Below are positions 15,158 through 23,647 of a DNA stretch of 37,887 bases, piece after piece. The number at the start of each line of letters is the position of its first letter. Within the stretch, counting starts at the first letter, position 1. The notes below the pieces were generated by a model. That model did not search any database. It saw only the letters and a list, made by a program, of their open reading frames with translations, and was not told where the DNA came from. Position numbers and translations under genes: made by a program. Source of the DNA: Acidobacteriota bacterium (GTDB taxonomy: Bacteria; Acidobacteriota; Blastocatellia; RBC074); contig JACPYM010000102.1 of the NCBI GenBank assembly GCA_016196035.1, positions 1 through 37,887 on the forward strand. Direction: 5' to 3'.

Positions 15158-16037
15158 GATGAATCCCGAACTCGAAAAACTGATCGAACAGATCACCGAT
15201 CAAATTCTCGCGCGGCTGGGCGCGGGCGGCGAGCTGCATTCAGCCAATGGTCTGGAAAGCTGTAGCCCGCACCACATCGCTTGCGCCATCCAAGCAGGCG
15301 CGACGCGCATCGGCTTATCCGCCGGGCAGGCAAACGCGGGCAGCGGCGATGTCGCGCGCTTCATTGATCACACGCTGCTCAAACCCGAAGCCACGCGCGC
15401 CGAGATCGAAACGCTTTGCCAGGAAGCGCGCCAGAACAGCTTTGCCTCGGTCTGCGTCAATCCGTATTGGGTCAAAGAGTGCGCCTTTCTACTGCACGGT
15501 TCGCCGGTCAAGGTTTGCACCGTCGTCGGCTTCCCGCTGGGCGCCACGACGGCGGATGTGAAGGCGTATGAAACCCGCCGCGCCATCTTTGACGGCGCGA
15601 CCGAAATTGACATGGTCATCAACATCGGCGCGCTCAGATCGGGCGATGACGAAACGGTCAAACGCGACATGCGCGCCGTCGTCGAGGCTGCGCACGAAGC
15701 CTGCGCCATCGTCAAAACGATTCTCGAAACGGCGCTGCTCACCGATGACGAAAAAGTGCGCGCCTGTGTGCTGGCGAAAGAAGCTGGGGCCGATTTCGTC
15801 AAGACTTCGACTGGCTTCAGCAAAGGCGGCGCGACGGTGGCCGACATCGAATTGATGCGCCGCGCGGTGGGCGCCAACATCGGTGTCAAAGCGGCGGGCG
15901 GCGTGCGCGATCTGGCTTCGGCTAAAGAGATGATCGCCGCCGGAGCCACGCGCATCGGGGCCAGCGCGGGCGTGAAAATCGTGCAGGAAGCCCAAGGCAA
16001 ACAAGTCGCGACGGCGCAACCGGCGGGCAGTTATTGA
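15156..16037 (+). CDS. deoC: Deoxyribose-phosphate aldolase
   Basis: 293 residues from ATG 15156 (ATG 15159 is equally possible; neither has a ribosome binding site because a heptamer repeat fills the space). It cleaves 2-deoxyribose-5-phosphate to glyceraldehyde-3-phosphate and acetaldehyde. Family marks: FIDHTLLKP (near residue 69), the Schiff-base lysine Lys216 in DFVKTSTGF, and Lys245 in GVKAAGG, the proton-relay lysine. About 65 extra residues precede the barrel (helical [16 protein letters not shown]), longer than E. coli DeoC but seen in other DeoC subgroups. It stands alone; no other nucleoside-salvage gene is near. Confidence 0.93.
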   Translation: MMNPELEKLIEQITDQILARLGAGGELHSANGLESCSPHHIACAIQAGATRIGLSAGQANAGSGDVARFIDHTLLKPEATRAEIETLCQEARQNSFASVCVNPYWVKECAFLLHGSPVKVCTVVGFPLGATTADVKAYETRRAIFDGATEIDMVINIGALRSGDDETVKRDMRAVVEAAHEACAIVKTILETALLTDDEKVRACVLAKEAGADFVKTSTGFSKGGATVADIELMRRAVGANIGVKAAGGVRDLASAKEMIAAGATRIGASAGVKIVQEAQGKQVATAQPAGSY

Positions 16038-16040
16038 AAA

Positions 16041-16143
16041 CCTGGGTACGCACCGCTTCCAGCGTGCAGGACTGATTACAAGATGCAATGAAGATCGTTG
16101 TTACACCAACCGAGCCGCACGCTGTAAGCGATGCGTGCCCAGG
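16041..16143. repeat. Dispersed inverted-repeat element, family A copy 2
   Basis: The left arm begins CCTGGGTACGCACCGCTTCC (16041 on) and the right arm ends ATGCGTGCCCAGG (to 16143); arms match over 27 bp with three mismatches. Interior differs from copies 1 and 3 and the element is shorter (103 bp). It begins 3 nt after the deoC stop and ends at the -35 box of the tRNA promoter. Confidence 0.75.
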
Positions 16144-16173
16144 TTGACGCTCGCGCAAATCGTTTGCTAGTAT
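16144..16173 (+). promoter_or_regulatory. Promoter of tRNA-Val
   Basis: TTGACG (16144-16149), an 18-nt spacer and TAGTAT (16168-16173), about 38 nt before the mature tRNA 5' end. The -35 box starts at the first base after repeat family A copy 2. Confidence 0.6.
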
Positions 16174-16210
16174 CGCCGCGCTTTCAACCAAGCACTTTTT
16201 GACAACCAAC

Positions 16211-16282
<72 letters not shown>

Positions 16283-16301
16283 TCAGCAAGAGCCTATTGC
16301 C

Positions 16302-16337
16302 AAAAGCCGTCAGCGAACCAGGTTGCTGACGGCTTTT
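16302..16337 (+). terminator. Intrinsic terminator of tRNA-Val
   Basis: AAAAGCCGTCAGC (16302-16314) pairs perfectly with GCTGACGGCTTTT (16325-16337) around a 10-nt loop, followed by ATCTTTT, 20 nt after the tRNA. Confidence 0.85.
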
Positions 16338-16354
16338 ATCTTTTCAGTACGAGC

Positions 16355-17206
16355 ATGGTCATTACGAGCATGGCGGAACCCCTCAAACCAATTTTCACCG
16401 CGCGGCTTTACCCGCAACTCGAACAGTTGTTGCTTGAACTGCTGCGTTCGCTCAATGCCGACGAATGGGAGTTGCCCACGTTGGCCCCGGCCTGGCGCGT
16501 CAAGGATGTGGCCGCGCATCTATTAGACACTGCCTTGCGCCGCCTTTCATTAGCCCGCGATGGGTATGCGCCGGAAGCACCGCAGATCAGCTCGCAGGCA
16601 GACCTGGTGGCCTTTATCAACCGTTTGAATCAGGACGGCGTGACGCACTATCGGCGGCTCAGCCCGCGCGTGTTGATCTCTTTGCTGGAACTCGCCGCGC
16701 GCGAATGTGCCGCGCACTTTCAAGCGCTGGCGCCTTATGCCAAGGCGGCCTTTGCGGTCAGTTGGGCGGGCGAGCCGGAATCGGAAAACTGGTTCGACAT
16801 TGCGCGCGAATACACCGAACGCTGGCACCATCAGCAACAAATCCGACTGGCGGTGAATAAGCCCGGCATTATGACGCGCACGCTTTACCATCCCGTGCTG
16901 GACACGTTTATGCGCGCGTTGCCCTTTCATTATCGCCAAATCGAACGGGCCACCGGCGCGTTGGCGCAATTCGATGTGACGGGCGATTGCGGCGGCACCT
17001 GGTATTTGTTCCACGAAGCGGAAGGCTGGCAACTCGCGGCTGAGCCGGCGCGCGAACGGCTGACGCACGTCAGCATCCCGCAGGAAATCGCCTGGCGCAT
17101 CTTCACCAAAGGCATTGACCGGCAAGCCGCCAGCGCACAAATCAGCGTCAACGGCGACCGTGAACTGGGACTGCACGTACTGAGCATGTTGTCCATAATT
17201 GGATGA
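16355..17206 (+). CDS. DinB/maleylpyruvate isomerase-like (MDMPI_N) protein
   Basis: 283 residues from ATG 16355 (ATG 16370 also possible; both follow TACGAGC and neither has a strong site). A four-helix-bundle protein of the DinB/mycothiol-dependent maleylpyruvate isomerase group. Marks: the PAWRVKDVAAHLLD segment near residue 44, whose His belongs to the usual metal triad, and the E-x-W-H-H-Q-Q-I-R segment near residue 160 that supplies the other ligands. Such proteins are thiol-dependent transferases or of unknown role. The substrate cannot be assigned. The next gene starts 18 nt after its stop. Confidence 0.8.
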   Translation: MVITSMAEPLKPIFTARLYPQLEQLLLELLRSLNADEWELPTLAPAWRVKDVAAHLLDTALRRLSLARDGYAPEAPQISSQADLVAFINRLNQDGVTHYRRLSPRVLISLLELAARECAAHFQALAPYAKAAFAVSWAGEPESENWFDIAREYTERWHHQQQIRLAVNKPGIMTRTLYHPVLDTFMRALPFHYRQIERATGALAQFDVTGDCGGTWYLFHEAEGWQLAAEPARERLTHVSIPQEIAWRIFTKGIDRQAASAQISVNGDRELGLHVLSMLSIIG

Positions 17207-17224
17207 GGCATCGGGTAACGCAGC

Positions 17225-17860
17225 ATGGAAATTCTCGCCCGCTTTTCACCAACCCCGCCGCCGCTCGCCGCCGATTTCACACATCCAATTTGGCAAACCG
17301 CCGCGTCCTTGCCGCTGGCATACAACTGGCGTGGGGACGCGGCTCCAAGCGAATTGCACACAACGGTGCGTTTGATCTGGACGCCGGAACACCTCTGGTT
17401 TGGCTTTGAATGCAGCTACACCGAGTTGGATGTGGATGAGCAATTCGAGGTGCGGCAGGAACGCTATGCGTTGTGGGAACGCGATGTATGCGAGGCCTTC
17501 ATCCGCTCGCCGTTGGAACCGCGAGCGGATAGTTACAAGGAATTTGAGGTCGCGCCTACGGGCCAGTGGTGCGATCTACTGATTCATCGCCCGCGCGTGG
17601 ATTTCGATTGGGAATGGCAGAGCGGGATGCAAACTGCGGCTGAGATTGACGCTACACCACAAATCTTTCGCGCTGTGATGGCGCTTCCCTTTGCCGCCTT
17701 TGGCAGCACGCCGCAAGCCGGCGACCGCTGGCACGGCAATCTATATCGCATCAGCCGTCTCAACGGCGCGCGCCAGTTCCTCGCCTTTGCGCCGACGCTG
17801 ACAGCAACACCGGATTTTCACGTGCCGGAAAAATTCGTGCCGCTCATCTTCACCGCCTAA
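17225..17860 (+). CDS. CBM9-like (carbohydrate-binding family 9 fold) protein
   Basis: 211 residues. The segment order HLWFGFECSYTELDV, then LWERDVCEAFI, YKEFEVAPTGQWCDL and WHGNLYRISR follows the CBM9-like domain of stand-alone bacterial proteins, a beta-sandwich that binds sugars at chain ends in xylanases. No signal peptide is seen, so it may act in the cytoplasm or be exported another way. It lies 18 nt after the DinB-like gene and is probably co-transcribed with it. Binding target unknown. The 265 nt that follow (17861-18125) hold only a weak GCCACGCT/AGCGTGTGGC hairpin near 18090. Confidence 0.82.
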   Translation: MEILARFSPTPPPLAADFTHPIWQTAASLPLAYNWRGDAAPSELHTTVRLIWTPEHLWFGFECSYTELDVDEQFEVRQERYALWERDVCEAFIRSPLEPRADSYKEFEVAPTGQWCDLLIHRPRVDFDWEWQSGMQTAAEIDATPQIFRAVMALPFAAFGSTPQAGDRWHGNLYRISRLNGARQFLAFAPTLTATPDFHVPEKFVPLIFTA

Positions 17861-18125
17861 ACCTGGCCTAACATCCCGCCCTACAATTCCGTCAACCACG
17901 CCAGGCAGGCAAACAGAATTGTCGTCTGCTTTTTGGCGAAAGCGACAATGCTGTGGGGTTATGAATACGCGACAGCAAGCCGCTCAAAATACTGCTTCTC
18001 ACCATCCGCTTGTGACACAAGGCCTTCAGCCGTTTTGACGCTTCCGCGCTGGCACGCGGCACAGGGCTTGCCAAACAAGTGGGCGACGCCACGCTGGTTT
18101 TAGCGTGTGGCGCAAGAGAAGCATT

Positions 18126-18503
18126 ATGACGAACAACACGACAAAAGGCCGCGCCGCACCGCTCAAGCGTGCGGTTAAGAAGGCCAAGCTTTCTGCTGGG
18201 ATTGATTTATCGGACAACCCGCCGTTGTCCGCCGCTGAACTGCAAGCGCAAATTCGCCGCCGTGCCTACGAACTATTTTTGCAACGCCGCCCTGAAGCGG
18301 GCAGCGCCGAAGCAGACTGGTTGCAGGCCGAAGACGAAGTAGCAGCGGCGCTGAACGCAACGACCGCCGCACCTAGCGCCGCGCCTGCCCAGGCCAAAGC
18401 GCCGCGTGCGGTGCGACCTCGGTCAAACACTCGAGCAGGCTCGACGACCACAACTCCGACACGCACGCGCCGCAAACAGCCGCCTGCGACATCCAAAAGT
18501 TAA
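18126..18503 (+). CDS. DUF2934 domain protein
   Basis: 125 residues; the ATG at 18126 has AAGAGAAG just upstream and is preferred over a start at 18105. The middle (residues 48-78, IRRRAYELFLQRR ... EADWLQAEDEV) is a DUF2934 domain, a short helical hairpin common in Acidobacteria and Proteobacteria. Both ends are low-complexity: Lys/Arg-rich at the N-terminus, and Ala/Pro/Thr/Arg-rich after residue 80. The basic tails suggest nucleic-acid contact, which is inference. Function unknown. Confidence 0.78.
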   Translation: MTNNTTKGRAAPLKRAVKKAKLSAGIDLSDNPPLSAAELQAQIRRRAYELFLQRRPEAGSAEADWLQAEDEVAAALNATTAAPSAAPAQAKAPRAVRPRSNTRAGSTTTTPTRTRRKQPPATSKS

Positions 18504-18691
18504 AGCATCTACGCCAGGAAGCAGGCCAGACCAACACTCTGCACAATGGACGGCTGGCACTGCACTGAATACCGATTTAGGACAAACCGCAGGCTGATTT
18601 TGAGCAGGGCTGAAATAGACCTGACATCAGACCTGTATCTTGAGCGAGCTGACAGATAGTGAAGTCAGCCAGGTAATGAGAAGGAGGGAAA

Positions 18692-19528
18692 ATGTCACGC
18701 AGAAAGGCGAGCTTGCTCGCACTGGTGGTGGTGTGTCTGTGCAACCTATGCCACGCAACGCTAGCCGCCGGAAAGTTACAGTATCCGACTACGCCTGGCA
18801 TCTGGCTGAGCCAGGAACCCGGGCGCGCGTGCAACACGGAATGCCAGGCGCGCTTGCTGGCTAGTTTGCGCCGCCTGACGGGTTGGCAACAGATGAGTTT
18901 TACCGCCACGGGCTGGCTCGAAATCGGAAATTGCGCCCCCGTTGAGGCACCGCAAGCAGGTTCGCCCAGTGCCCGCGCGGTGCTGACGCGCGTTCAGCAA
19001 AGCCAGCACGTCTTTATTGTCGAAGCGCATACGGGGTCGCCCGAAGTCAGCTTCGGCCAGTTGGATGAAGGCATGGTTTTTGAGGACGATTTGCGGCATT
19101 TGCGCTTGAAAATTTGGCGGCTGCGGCTTGACCTGGCCGATTTCAAACGCATCGCGGCGCCCGCGCGTGTGCTGGCCGCCTTCGATCCGGGCTTTGTTTT
19201 CCTGCACGAATTGTTGCACGGCTTGGGCTATGCCGACCCGGAACGTTTCGGCGAGGTGGGCGCGTGTGAGGCGCAGGTCAACCAAATGCGCGCCGAGTTG
19301 GGGTTGCCATTGCGCACGCAATACTTCGCCACTTCCCATCAACTCAATCAGCTCGCCGTCACGGTGCGCTTGGGTTTTCAGGAAGCCCCTCGCCCGGCAA
19401 GGTTGCCAGGCGATTCTGGTAAAGCAGCAAAACTACGGCAATACCAACTGATTTTCATGCCGGAATTCAGCAGTTCAGCGCAACGCGCAGAAGCCGAATC
19501 CGTGCAAAGTTACGTGCGCCGGCGTTAA
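18692..19528 (+). CDS. Secreted putative metzincin-like metalloprotease
   Basis: 278 residues; AAGGAGGGAAAA just before the ATG fixes the start. Signal peptide residues 1-26. The zinc motif is HELLHGLGYAD (His172, Glu173, His176, Gly179, Asp182), i.e. HExxHxxGxxD. In metzincins the third ligand is usually His; Asp is known in the snapalysin group. Cys residues at the mature N-terminus (ACNTEC) probably pair. The Met-turn cannot be picked with confidence; it may be in the FMPEF segment near residue 257. No known cleavage target. It may be a catalytically active protease or a degenerate relative. A terminator follows about 100 nt after the stop. Confidence 0.7.
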   Translation: MSRRKASLLALVVVCLCNLCHATLAAGKLQYPTTPGIWLSQEPGRACNTECQARLLASLRRLTGWQQMSFTATGWLEIGNCAPVEAPQAGSPSARAVLTRVQQSQHVFIVEAHTGSPEVSFGQLDEGMVFEDDLRHLRLKIWRLRLDLADFKRIAAPARVLAAFDPGFVFLHELLHGLGYADPERFGEVGACEAQVNQMRAELGLPLRTQYFATSHQLNQLAVTVRLGFQEAPRPARLPGDSGKAAKLRQYQLIFMPEFSSSAQRAEAESVQSYVRRR

Positions 19529-19629
19529 CACCGGCACTCGTGTTCTGCCAGCAAGGCGTATCGCTCCCCAGCAAAGCGAAAGATAGAGCGTGCGTCTTGT
19601 ATACGGTTCCTCAGCCACCTTCATTTCCA

Positions 19630-19656
19630 GGCGCGCTTCAGTGAAGCGCGCCTTTT
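19630..19656 (+). terminator. Intrinsic terminator after the metalloprotease-like gene
   Basis: GGCGCGCTTCA and TGAAGCGCGCC (19630-19652) form a near-perfect hairpin, followed by TTTTCACTTT. Confidence 0.7.
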
Positions 19657-19677
19657 CACTTTACGCAGGTCATTCAT

Positions 19678-19998
19678 CGTCCGCCGCATTCTGTAGATTT
19701 CAAGAAAAAGAGTTTCCGAATTGAACCCGCGAAGCGGGTGGCCAGAGTGTAGCCCAGGGTGAAGGCGTAGCCGCAACCCTGGGTAGCGGTGCAGTGAATT
19801 ACAAGCCCATGAAGTGGGCGACAGACAATGGTCTGCCGCCCGTTTCACGGGCTTAATAACTGACGCCATCGCTACTACCCAGGGCTAACGCCCTGGGCTT
19901 TATGCTGCCGCCCGCCTTCGCGGGCTTGCTGCGGAAAAGCATTTTCTTGAAATCTATGGCTTCGTCCGCCGCATTCTGGCGTCGTCCGCCGCATTCTG
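19678..19998. repeat. Composite repeat island with terminal inverted and flanking direct repeats
   Basis: The 568-nt gap between genes (19530-20097) holds no gene. Its core is bounded by a 15-bp inverted repeat, TAGATTTCAAGAAAA at 19694-19708 and its complement at 19942-19956. Outside these lie direct copies of CGTCCGCCGCATTCTG: one on the left (19678-19693) and two on the right (19963-19978, 19983-19998). Inside are REP-like palindromes: CCCGCGAAGCGGG, CCCAGGGTT.. and its partner, GCCCATGAAGTGGGC, CCCGTTTCACGGG, CCCAGGGCTAACGCCCTGGG and GCCCGCCTTCGCGGGC. Confidence 0.75.
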
Positions 19999-20097
19999 GA
20001 CAAGCTTCCGCAACTCAGGCAGGATACGCGCGTTTTTCCTGACAGCGTTTTCCCAAAATCAACAATTCCCTTCCGCCCAGAAAGGCTTGACCGCGTT

Positions 20098-21501
20098 ATG
20101 AGTGCTGCTTTGCCAGAAACCGCGCTGCCTGTTGCGTCCGCCGACACCGAGGCGAACGACCCGTATCAACTGCGGCCCGAAGATGTCGCCGAGCCACCGC
20201 AATCGCTGTGGGCCGCCTTCCGCCGCATCGGGCCGGGCATGGTGCTGGCCGCCTCGATTGTCGGGTCGGGCGAACTGATCGCCACCACCACGCTGGGCGC
20301 GCAAGTCGGCTATGCCGCGCTTTGGATCATCGTGCTGAGTTGCCTGATCAAACCTGTCGTGCAGGCCGAAATGGGCCGTTACATCATCGCCAGCGGCGAA
20401 ACGGGCCTCGCCAGTTTCAACCACGTGCCGGGGCCACGGCTGAAAGTGAATTGGGTGGTGTGGCTGTGGGCGCTGATGGTGCTCTTCACGATGATGCAGG
20501 TCGGCGCAATGTTCGGCGGCGTCTCACAGGTCATGAACCTGTTGATCCCGGCCCTCTCCGTCAAACTCTGGGTGCTGATCTTTGCCGCGATCACGCTGGC
20601 GTTGTTGTTGGGCGGCGGCTATGACCGCATCGAGAAGTTTGCAATGTTGAAGGTCGGCCTCTTCACGATGCTGACGCTGATGTCAGCCGTGCTGCTGATG
20701 CGCATGCCGCAATACTTTTCGTGGGCGGCTTGCGTACAGGGCTTGCGACCGAGCATGCCGCGCGGCGGATTCTCGACCGCCGTCGCCGTCTTTGGCATCA
20801 CCGGCGTCGGCGCGAGCGAACTGTTCATGTATCCGTACTGGTGCGTCGAGAAAGGCTACGCGCGCTTCACCGGCGTGCGTGATGATTCGGCGGGTTGGGT
20901 GGGACGCGCGCGCGGCTGGATACGCGTGATGCATCTGGACATTATGTCTTCGATGGTGATTTACACCGTGGCGACGCTGGCGTTTTACCTGCTGGGCGCG
21001 GGCGTCTTGCATGGAATGGGCTTGGTGCCTTCTTCAAACGATATGATTCCGGTGCTGTCGAACATCTACACGCAAACGCTGGGCGGCTGGGCGTTGTGGC
21101 TGTTTTATCTGGGCGCGGTGGTGACGCTGTACGGGACGATCTTCGCTTCGATTGCCGCGCAATCACGGATGTATTCTGATATGGCGCGGCTGATGGGGGC
21201 GTTCGCCAGCGACGATTACGCGGCGCGAGTGCGCTTCCGCAACACGTTTATCTGGATTTTGACGGCGCTGCCGGTCTGCCTGTTTCTGTTTTTCACCTCG
21301 CCGGTTTGGATGGTGAAAGTCGGCGGCATCGCGCAAGCGGCGATGTTGCCCATCATCGGCGCGGCAACGCTTTATCTGCGCCATCGCCGCCTGCCCCGCG
21401 CCATCGCGCCAACGTCTTTGACGACCTTTGCCCTCTGGCTGTCAGCCGGGTTGATGGCGTTGATGATGGGCTATTCGATTTTGGAAGCCTTGAAAAAATA
21501 G
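20098..21501 (+). CDS. Divergent Nramp-family transporter
   Basis: 467 residues, about 11-12 hydrophobic helices, Nramp (SLC11) fold by overall pattern (GPGMVLAASIVGSGELIATTT in helix 1; ITGVGASELFMYPYW in helix 6). In true metal transporters helix 1 carries DPGN and helix 6 carries M-P-H, which bind Mn or Fe. Here the equivalent places read G56-S57-G58-E59 and G238-A239-S240-E241, so the standard metal ligands are absent and a Glu stands in each. This matches a branch often annotated as Nramp but of unproven substrate. A soluble N-terminal tail of about 40 residues precedes helix 1. No ribosome binding site is obvious. Confidence 0.85.
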   Translation: MSAALPETALPVASADTEANDPYQLRPEDVAEPPQSLWAAFRRIGPGMVLAASIVGSGELIATTTLGAQVGYAALWIIVLSCLIKPVVQAEMGRYIIASGETGLASFNHVPGPRLKVNWVVWLWALMVLFTMMQVGAMFGGVSQVMNLLIPALSVKLWVLIFAAITLALLLGGGYDRIEKFAMLKVGLFTMLTLMSAVLLMRMPQYFSWAACVQGLRPSMPRGGFSTAVAVFGITGVGASELFMYPYWCVEKGYARFTGVRDDSAGWVGRARGWIRVMHLDIMSSMVIYTVATLAFYLLGAGVLHGMGLVPSSNDMIPVLSNIYTQTLGGWALWLFYLGAVVTLYGTIFASIAAQSRMYSDMARLMGAFASDDYAARVRFRNTFIWILTALPVCLFLFFTSPVWMVKVGGIAQAAMLPIIGAATLYLRHRRLPRAIAPTSLTTFALWLSAGLMALMMGYSILEALKK

Positions 21502-21520
21502 CACGAACGTGGCGAACGAT

Positions 21521-21708
21521 GCGGTACGGAGTGCGGTAGCGACCGGATTGTTCGACAAGCTGCCAGCTTGTCGAAGCGTGGCCGTTAGTCCATTGGGTTG
21601 ACAGCCGGAACTTCGACAAGCTGGCAGCTTGTCGGACATACAAAGCGACCTGATGCAGCCTGGCTATGCACACGCGGGACGCCAGGTCGCTACCGCTCCT
21701 TGTACCGC
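21521..21708. repeat. Family B inverted-repeat element, copy 1, with nested palindromes
   Basis: Outer arms GCGGTACGG...GCGACC (21521-21544) and GGTCGC...GTACCGC (21685-21708) match over 24 bp with about four differences. Nested inside are two copies of a 25-nt palindrome built on TTCGACAAGCTG (21551-21575 and 21612-21636). The element ends 22 nt before the ATG of the next gene. A shorter copy is at 34981-35060. Confidence 0.78.
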
Positions 21709-21730
21709 ACCGCTGCACTCCCACGGGATT

Positions 21731-22570
21731 ATGAGCAACGAACGACGACGCCCCAACGACAACGAATTCCAAATGCCCAGCCTGCGTCTGGATGGCCGCA
21801 CTGCGCTGGTCACTGGCGGCAGCCGTGGCTTAGGACTGGGTATCGCGCTGGCCCTGGCACACGCGGGCGCGGACATCGCCATCGCCGCGCGCACTGAAAG
21901 CGAAATCGCCACGGCCTGCGAGTTAATCGAAGCCACCGGGCGCAAAACGCTGAACGTGCCGACCGACATCGCTAATGTCGCCGCCGTGCGCGCGATGGTG
22001 CAACAAACGCACGCGCATTTCGGGCGGCTGGACATTCTGGTCAATGCCGCCGGTATGAACATCCGCCAGCCGTATGACACCTTCACTGAAGACGATTGGG
22101 AACGGCTGATGGGCATTAACTTGAAAGGCGCCTTCTTTGCCGCGCAAGCCGCCGCTGGCGTGATGCGCGCGCAAGCCAAAGGCCGAGGCGAAAGCCGGAA
22201 TAACGGAAAGATCATCAACATCACTTCGCTCGCCACGCAGGTCGCCCTGCCCAACGTCGCGCTATATGGCATCAGCAAAAGCGGCTTGTTGCAGATGACG
22301 CGCGCACTGGCGTTGGAACTCGCGCCCGCTCGCATCAACGTCAACGCCATCGGGCCGGGCCGATTCTGGACAGCGATGACGGACAAGCTGTTTGCCGATC
22401 CGGCGTTGTATGACAACAACGTCAGCATGATCCCGCTCGGACGCCCCGGTATTGCCACAGACCTGGCGGGCGCGGCGTTGTTGCTGGCTTCGGACGCGGG
22501 CGATTACATCACCGGCCAAACGATTTATGTGGATGGCGGCTGGCTGGCGAATGGTGGTGCAAAGGCCTGA
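21731..22570 (+). CDS. SDR-family oxidoreductase
   Basis: 279 residues from ATG 21731; ATG 21773 (MPSLRLDG) would give a start more typical of the family. Classical short-chain dehydrogenase: cofactor motif TGGSRGLG, NAAG, catalytic Ser in NITSLATQ and Y179-GIS-K183. Resembles gluconate 5-dehydrogenase/3-oxoacyl-ACP reductase types, with the C-terminal ITGQTIYVDGGW. Substrate not assignable. The next gene starts 1 nt after its stop, so the SDR, DUF1905 and DUF1569 genes form one operon. Confidence 0.9.
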   Translation: MSNERRRPNDNEFQMPSLRLDGRTALVTGGSRGLGLGIALALAHAGADIAIAARTESEIATACELIEATGRKTLNVPTDIANVAAVRAMVQQTHAHFGRLDILVNAAGMNIRQPYDTFTEDDWERLMGINLKGAFFAAQAAAGVMRAQAKGRGESRNNGKIINITSLATQVALPNVALYGISKSGLLQMTRALALELAPARINVNAIGPGRFWTAMTDKLFADPALYDNNVSMIPLGRPGIATDLAGAALLLASDAGDYITGQTIYVDGGWLANGGAKA

Positions 22571-22571
22571 G

Positions 22572-23048
22572 ATGAGTTACCGGTTCATTGCCACGATCTA
22601 CAAATTCAGCAGCAACCCCAGCTTCTGTTGCGTAGACGTGCCTGCGGAACTCAGCGCCGCCGTTGGCAAAAAAGGCGCGGCATCAGTTGTCGGCACCGTC
22701 AACGGCCTTGAATGGCGCGGCAACTTATTGCCGAATGGCAAAGGCGGCCACCGCATGATTCTCAATGGACAAATTCGCAAGCAGGCGCGCGCTGGCGTGG
22801 GCGACGCCGTTGAAATCAGTTTGCAAGCGGATGAAGCTGCGCGCGCACTGCAACTGCCGGAAGAACTCGCTGAAGCCCTGCGCGAAAACGACTTGCTCGA
22901 CAAATTCAACGCCCTGCCGCCCAGTCATCAGCGGCACACCTTGCAATGGCTGCAATCCGCCAAAACGCGCCCCACGTGGGAACGGCGCGTCGAAACGCTG
23001 GTGATGCGGCTGACGACGAATAACTGGCGGCAAAAGGAGACTCCATGA
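22572..23048 (+). CDS. DUF1905 / YdeI-OmpD-associated protein
   Basis: 158 residues, ATG 22572 in GAGATGAG just after the SDR stop. The N-terminal two-thirds (residues 4-85) is a DUF1905 beta-barrel domain with the GTVNGLEWRGNLLPNGKGGHRM pattern. The C-terminal part (residues 95-150, LPPSHQRHTLQWLQSAKTRPTWERRVETL) is the YdeI/OmpD-associated helical segment. Function of the family unknown; cytoplasmic. It overlaps the next gene by ATGA, a sign of translational coupling. Confidence 0.88.
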   Translation: MSYRFIATIYKFSSNPSFCCVDVPAELSAAVGKKGAASVVGTVNGLEWRGNLLPNGKGGHRMILNGQIRKQARAGVGDAVEISLQADEAARALQLPEELAEALRENDLLDKFNALPPSHQRHTLQWLQSAKTRPTWERRVETLVMRLTTNNWRQKETP

Positions 23049-23488
23049 AAACCATTTGGCAAACCACCGACAAACAGGAATTGCTGGCGCGACTGGCAAA
23101 ACTCAATTCCGCCGCTACCCCGCAATGGGGCAAACTGAATTGTCCGCAGATGCTGGCGCACGTCGCCGACGGCATGCGCATGACGCTGGGCGATTTGCAG
23201 TGCCAACCCAAACGTGGGCCGTTGCGCTTTGGGCCGTTGAAGAAACTCATCATTTACTGGCTGCCCTTTCCGAAAGGCGCGCCGACCGCGCCGGAACTGA
23301 TTGCGCGCGCCGCCGAGGGCATCGAACCGGAGCGCGCGGCGGTCGTCGCCTTGCTCGAACGCATGGCCGCCGACCACACGCGGCAGGATTGGCCGGAGCA
23401 TCCGGCCTTCGGTAAACTGTCGGCGCAGGATTGGGGCGCGCTGGTTTATAAACATCTGGATCATCATCTGCGCCAGTTCGGCGTCTGA
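23045..23488 (+). CDS. DUF1569 / DinB-like protein
   Basis: 147 residues; AAGGAG lies 5 nt before the ATG that overlaps the previous stop. A DinB-superfamily four-helix bundle. The WGKLNCPQMLAHVADGMRMTLGD segment near residue 28 and KHLDHHLRQFG at the C-terminus place His residues where the family binds a metal (H39, H138, H142 region). Role unknown; co-expressed with SDR and DUF1905 proteins. Confidence 0.85.
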   Translation: MKTIWQTTDKQELLARLAKLNSAATPQWGKLNCPQMLAHVADGMRMTLGDLQCQPKRGPLRFGPLKKLIIYWLPFPKGAPTAPELIARAAEGIEPERAAVVALLERMAADHTRQDWPEHPAFGKLSAQDWGALVYKHLDHHLRQFGV

Positions 23489-23516
23489 TGTTTTTGAAAG
23501 GGCTTGCGCAGAATCG

Positions 23517-23604
23517 TTGCCACAGAGGCACGGAGCCACAGAGGAAAGGCTTGGAACGCCAGAACCCATCTCGCTTGCTCTGTGGCTCCGTGCCTCTGTG
23601 GCAA
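23517..23604. repeat. Perfect 27-bp inverted repeat (CACAGAG type)
   Basis: The left arm at 23517-23543, built from TTGCCACAGAG and GCACGGAGCCACAGAG, is exactly inverted at 23578-23604 with 34 nt between. It has roughly 7-nt periodicity and lies between a stop at 23488 and a start at 23648. Likely forms a strong RNA hairpin. Confidence 0.85.
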
Positions 23605-23647
23605 AATTTTCAGCTTTGCCTGAGTTCTATTTGAAAGGAAGTGCAGA

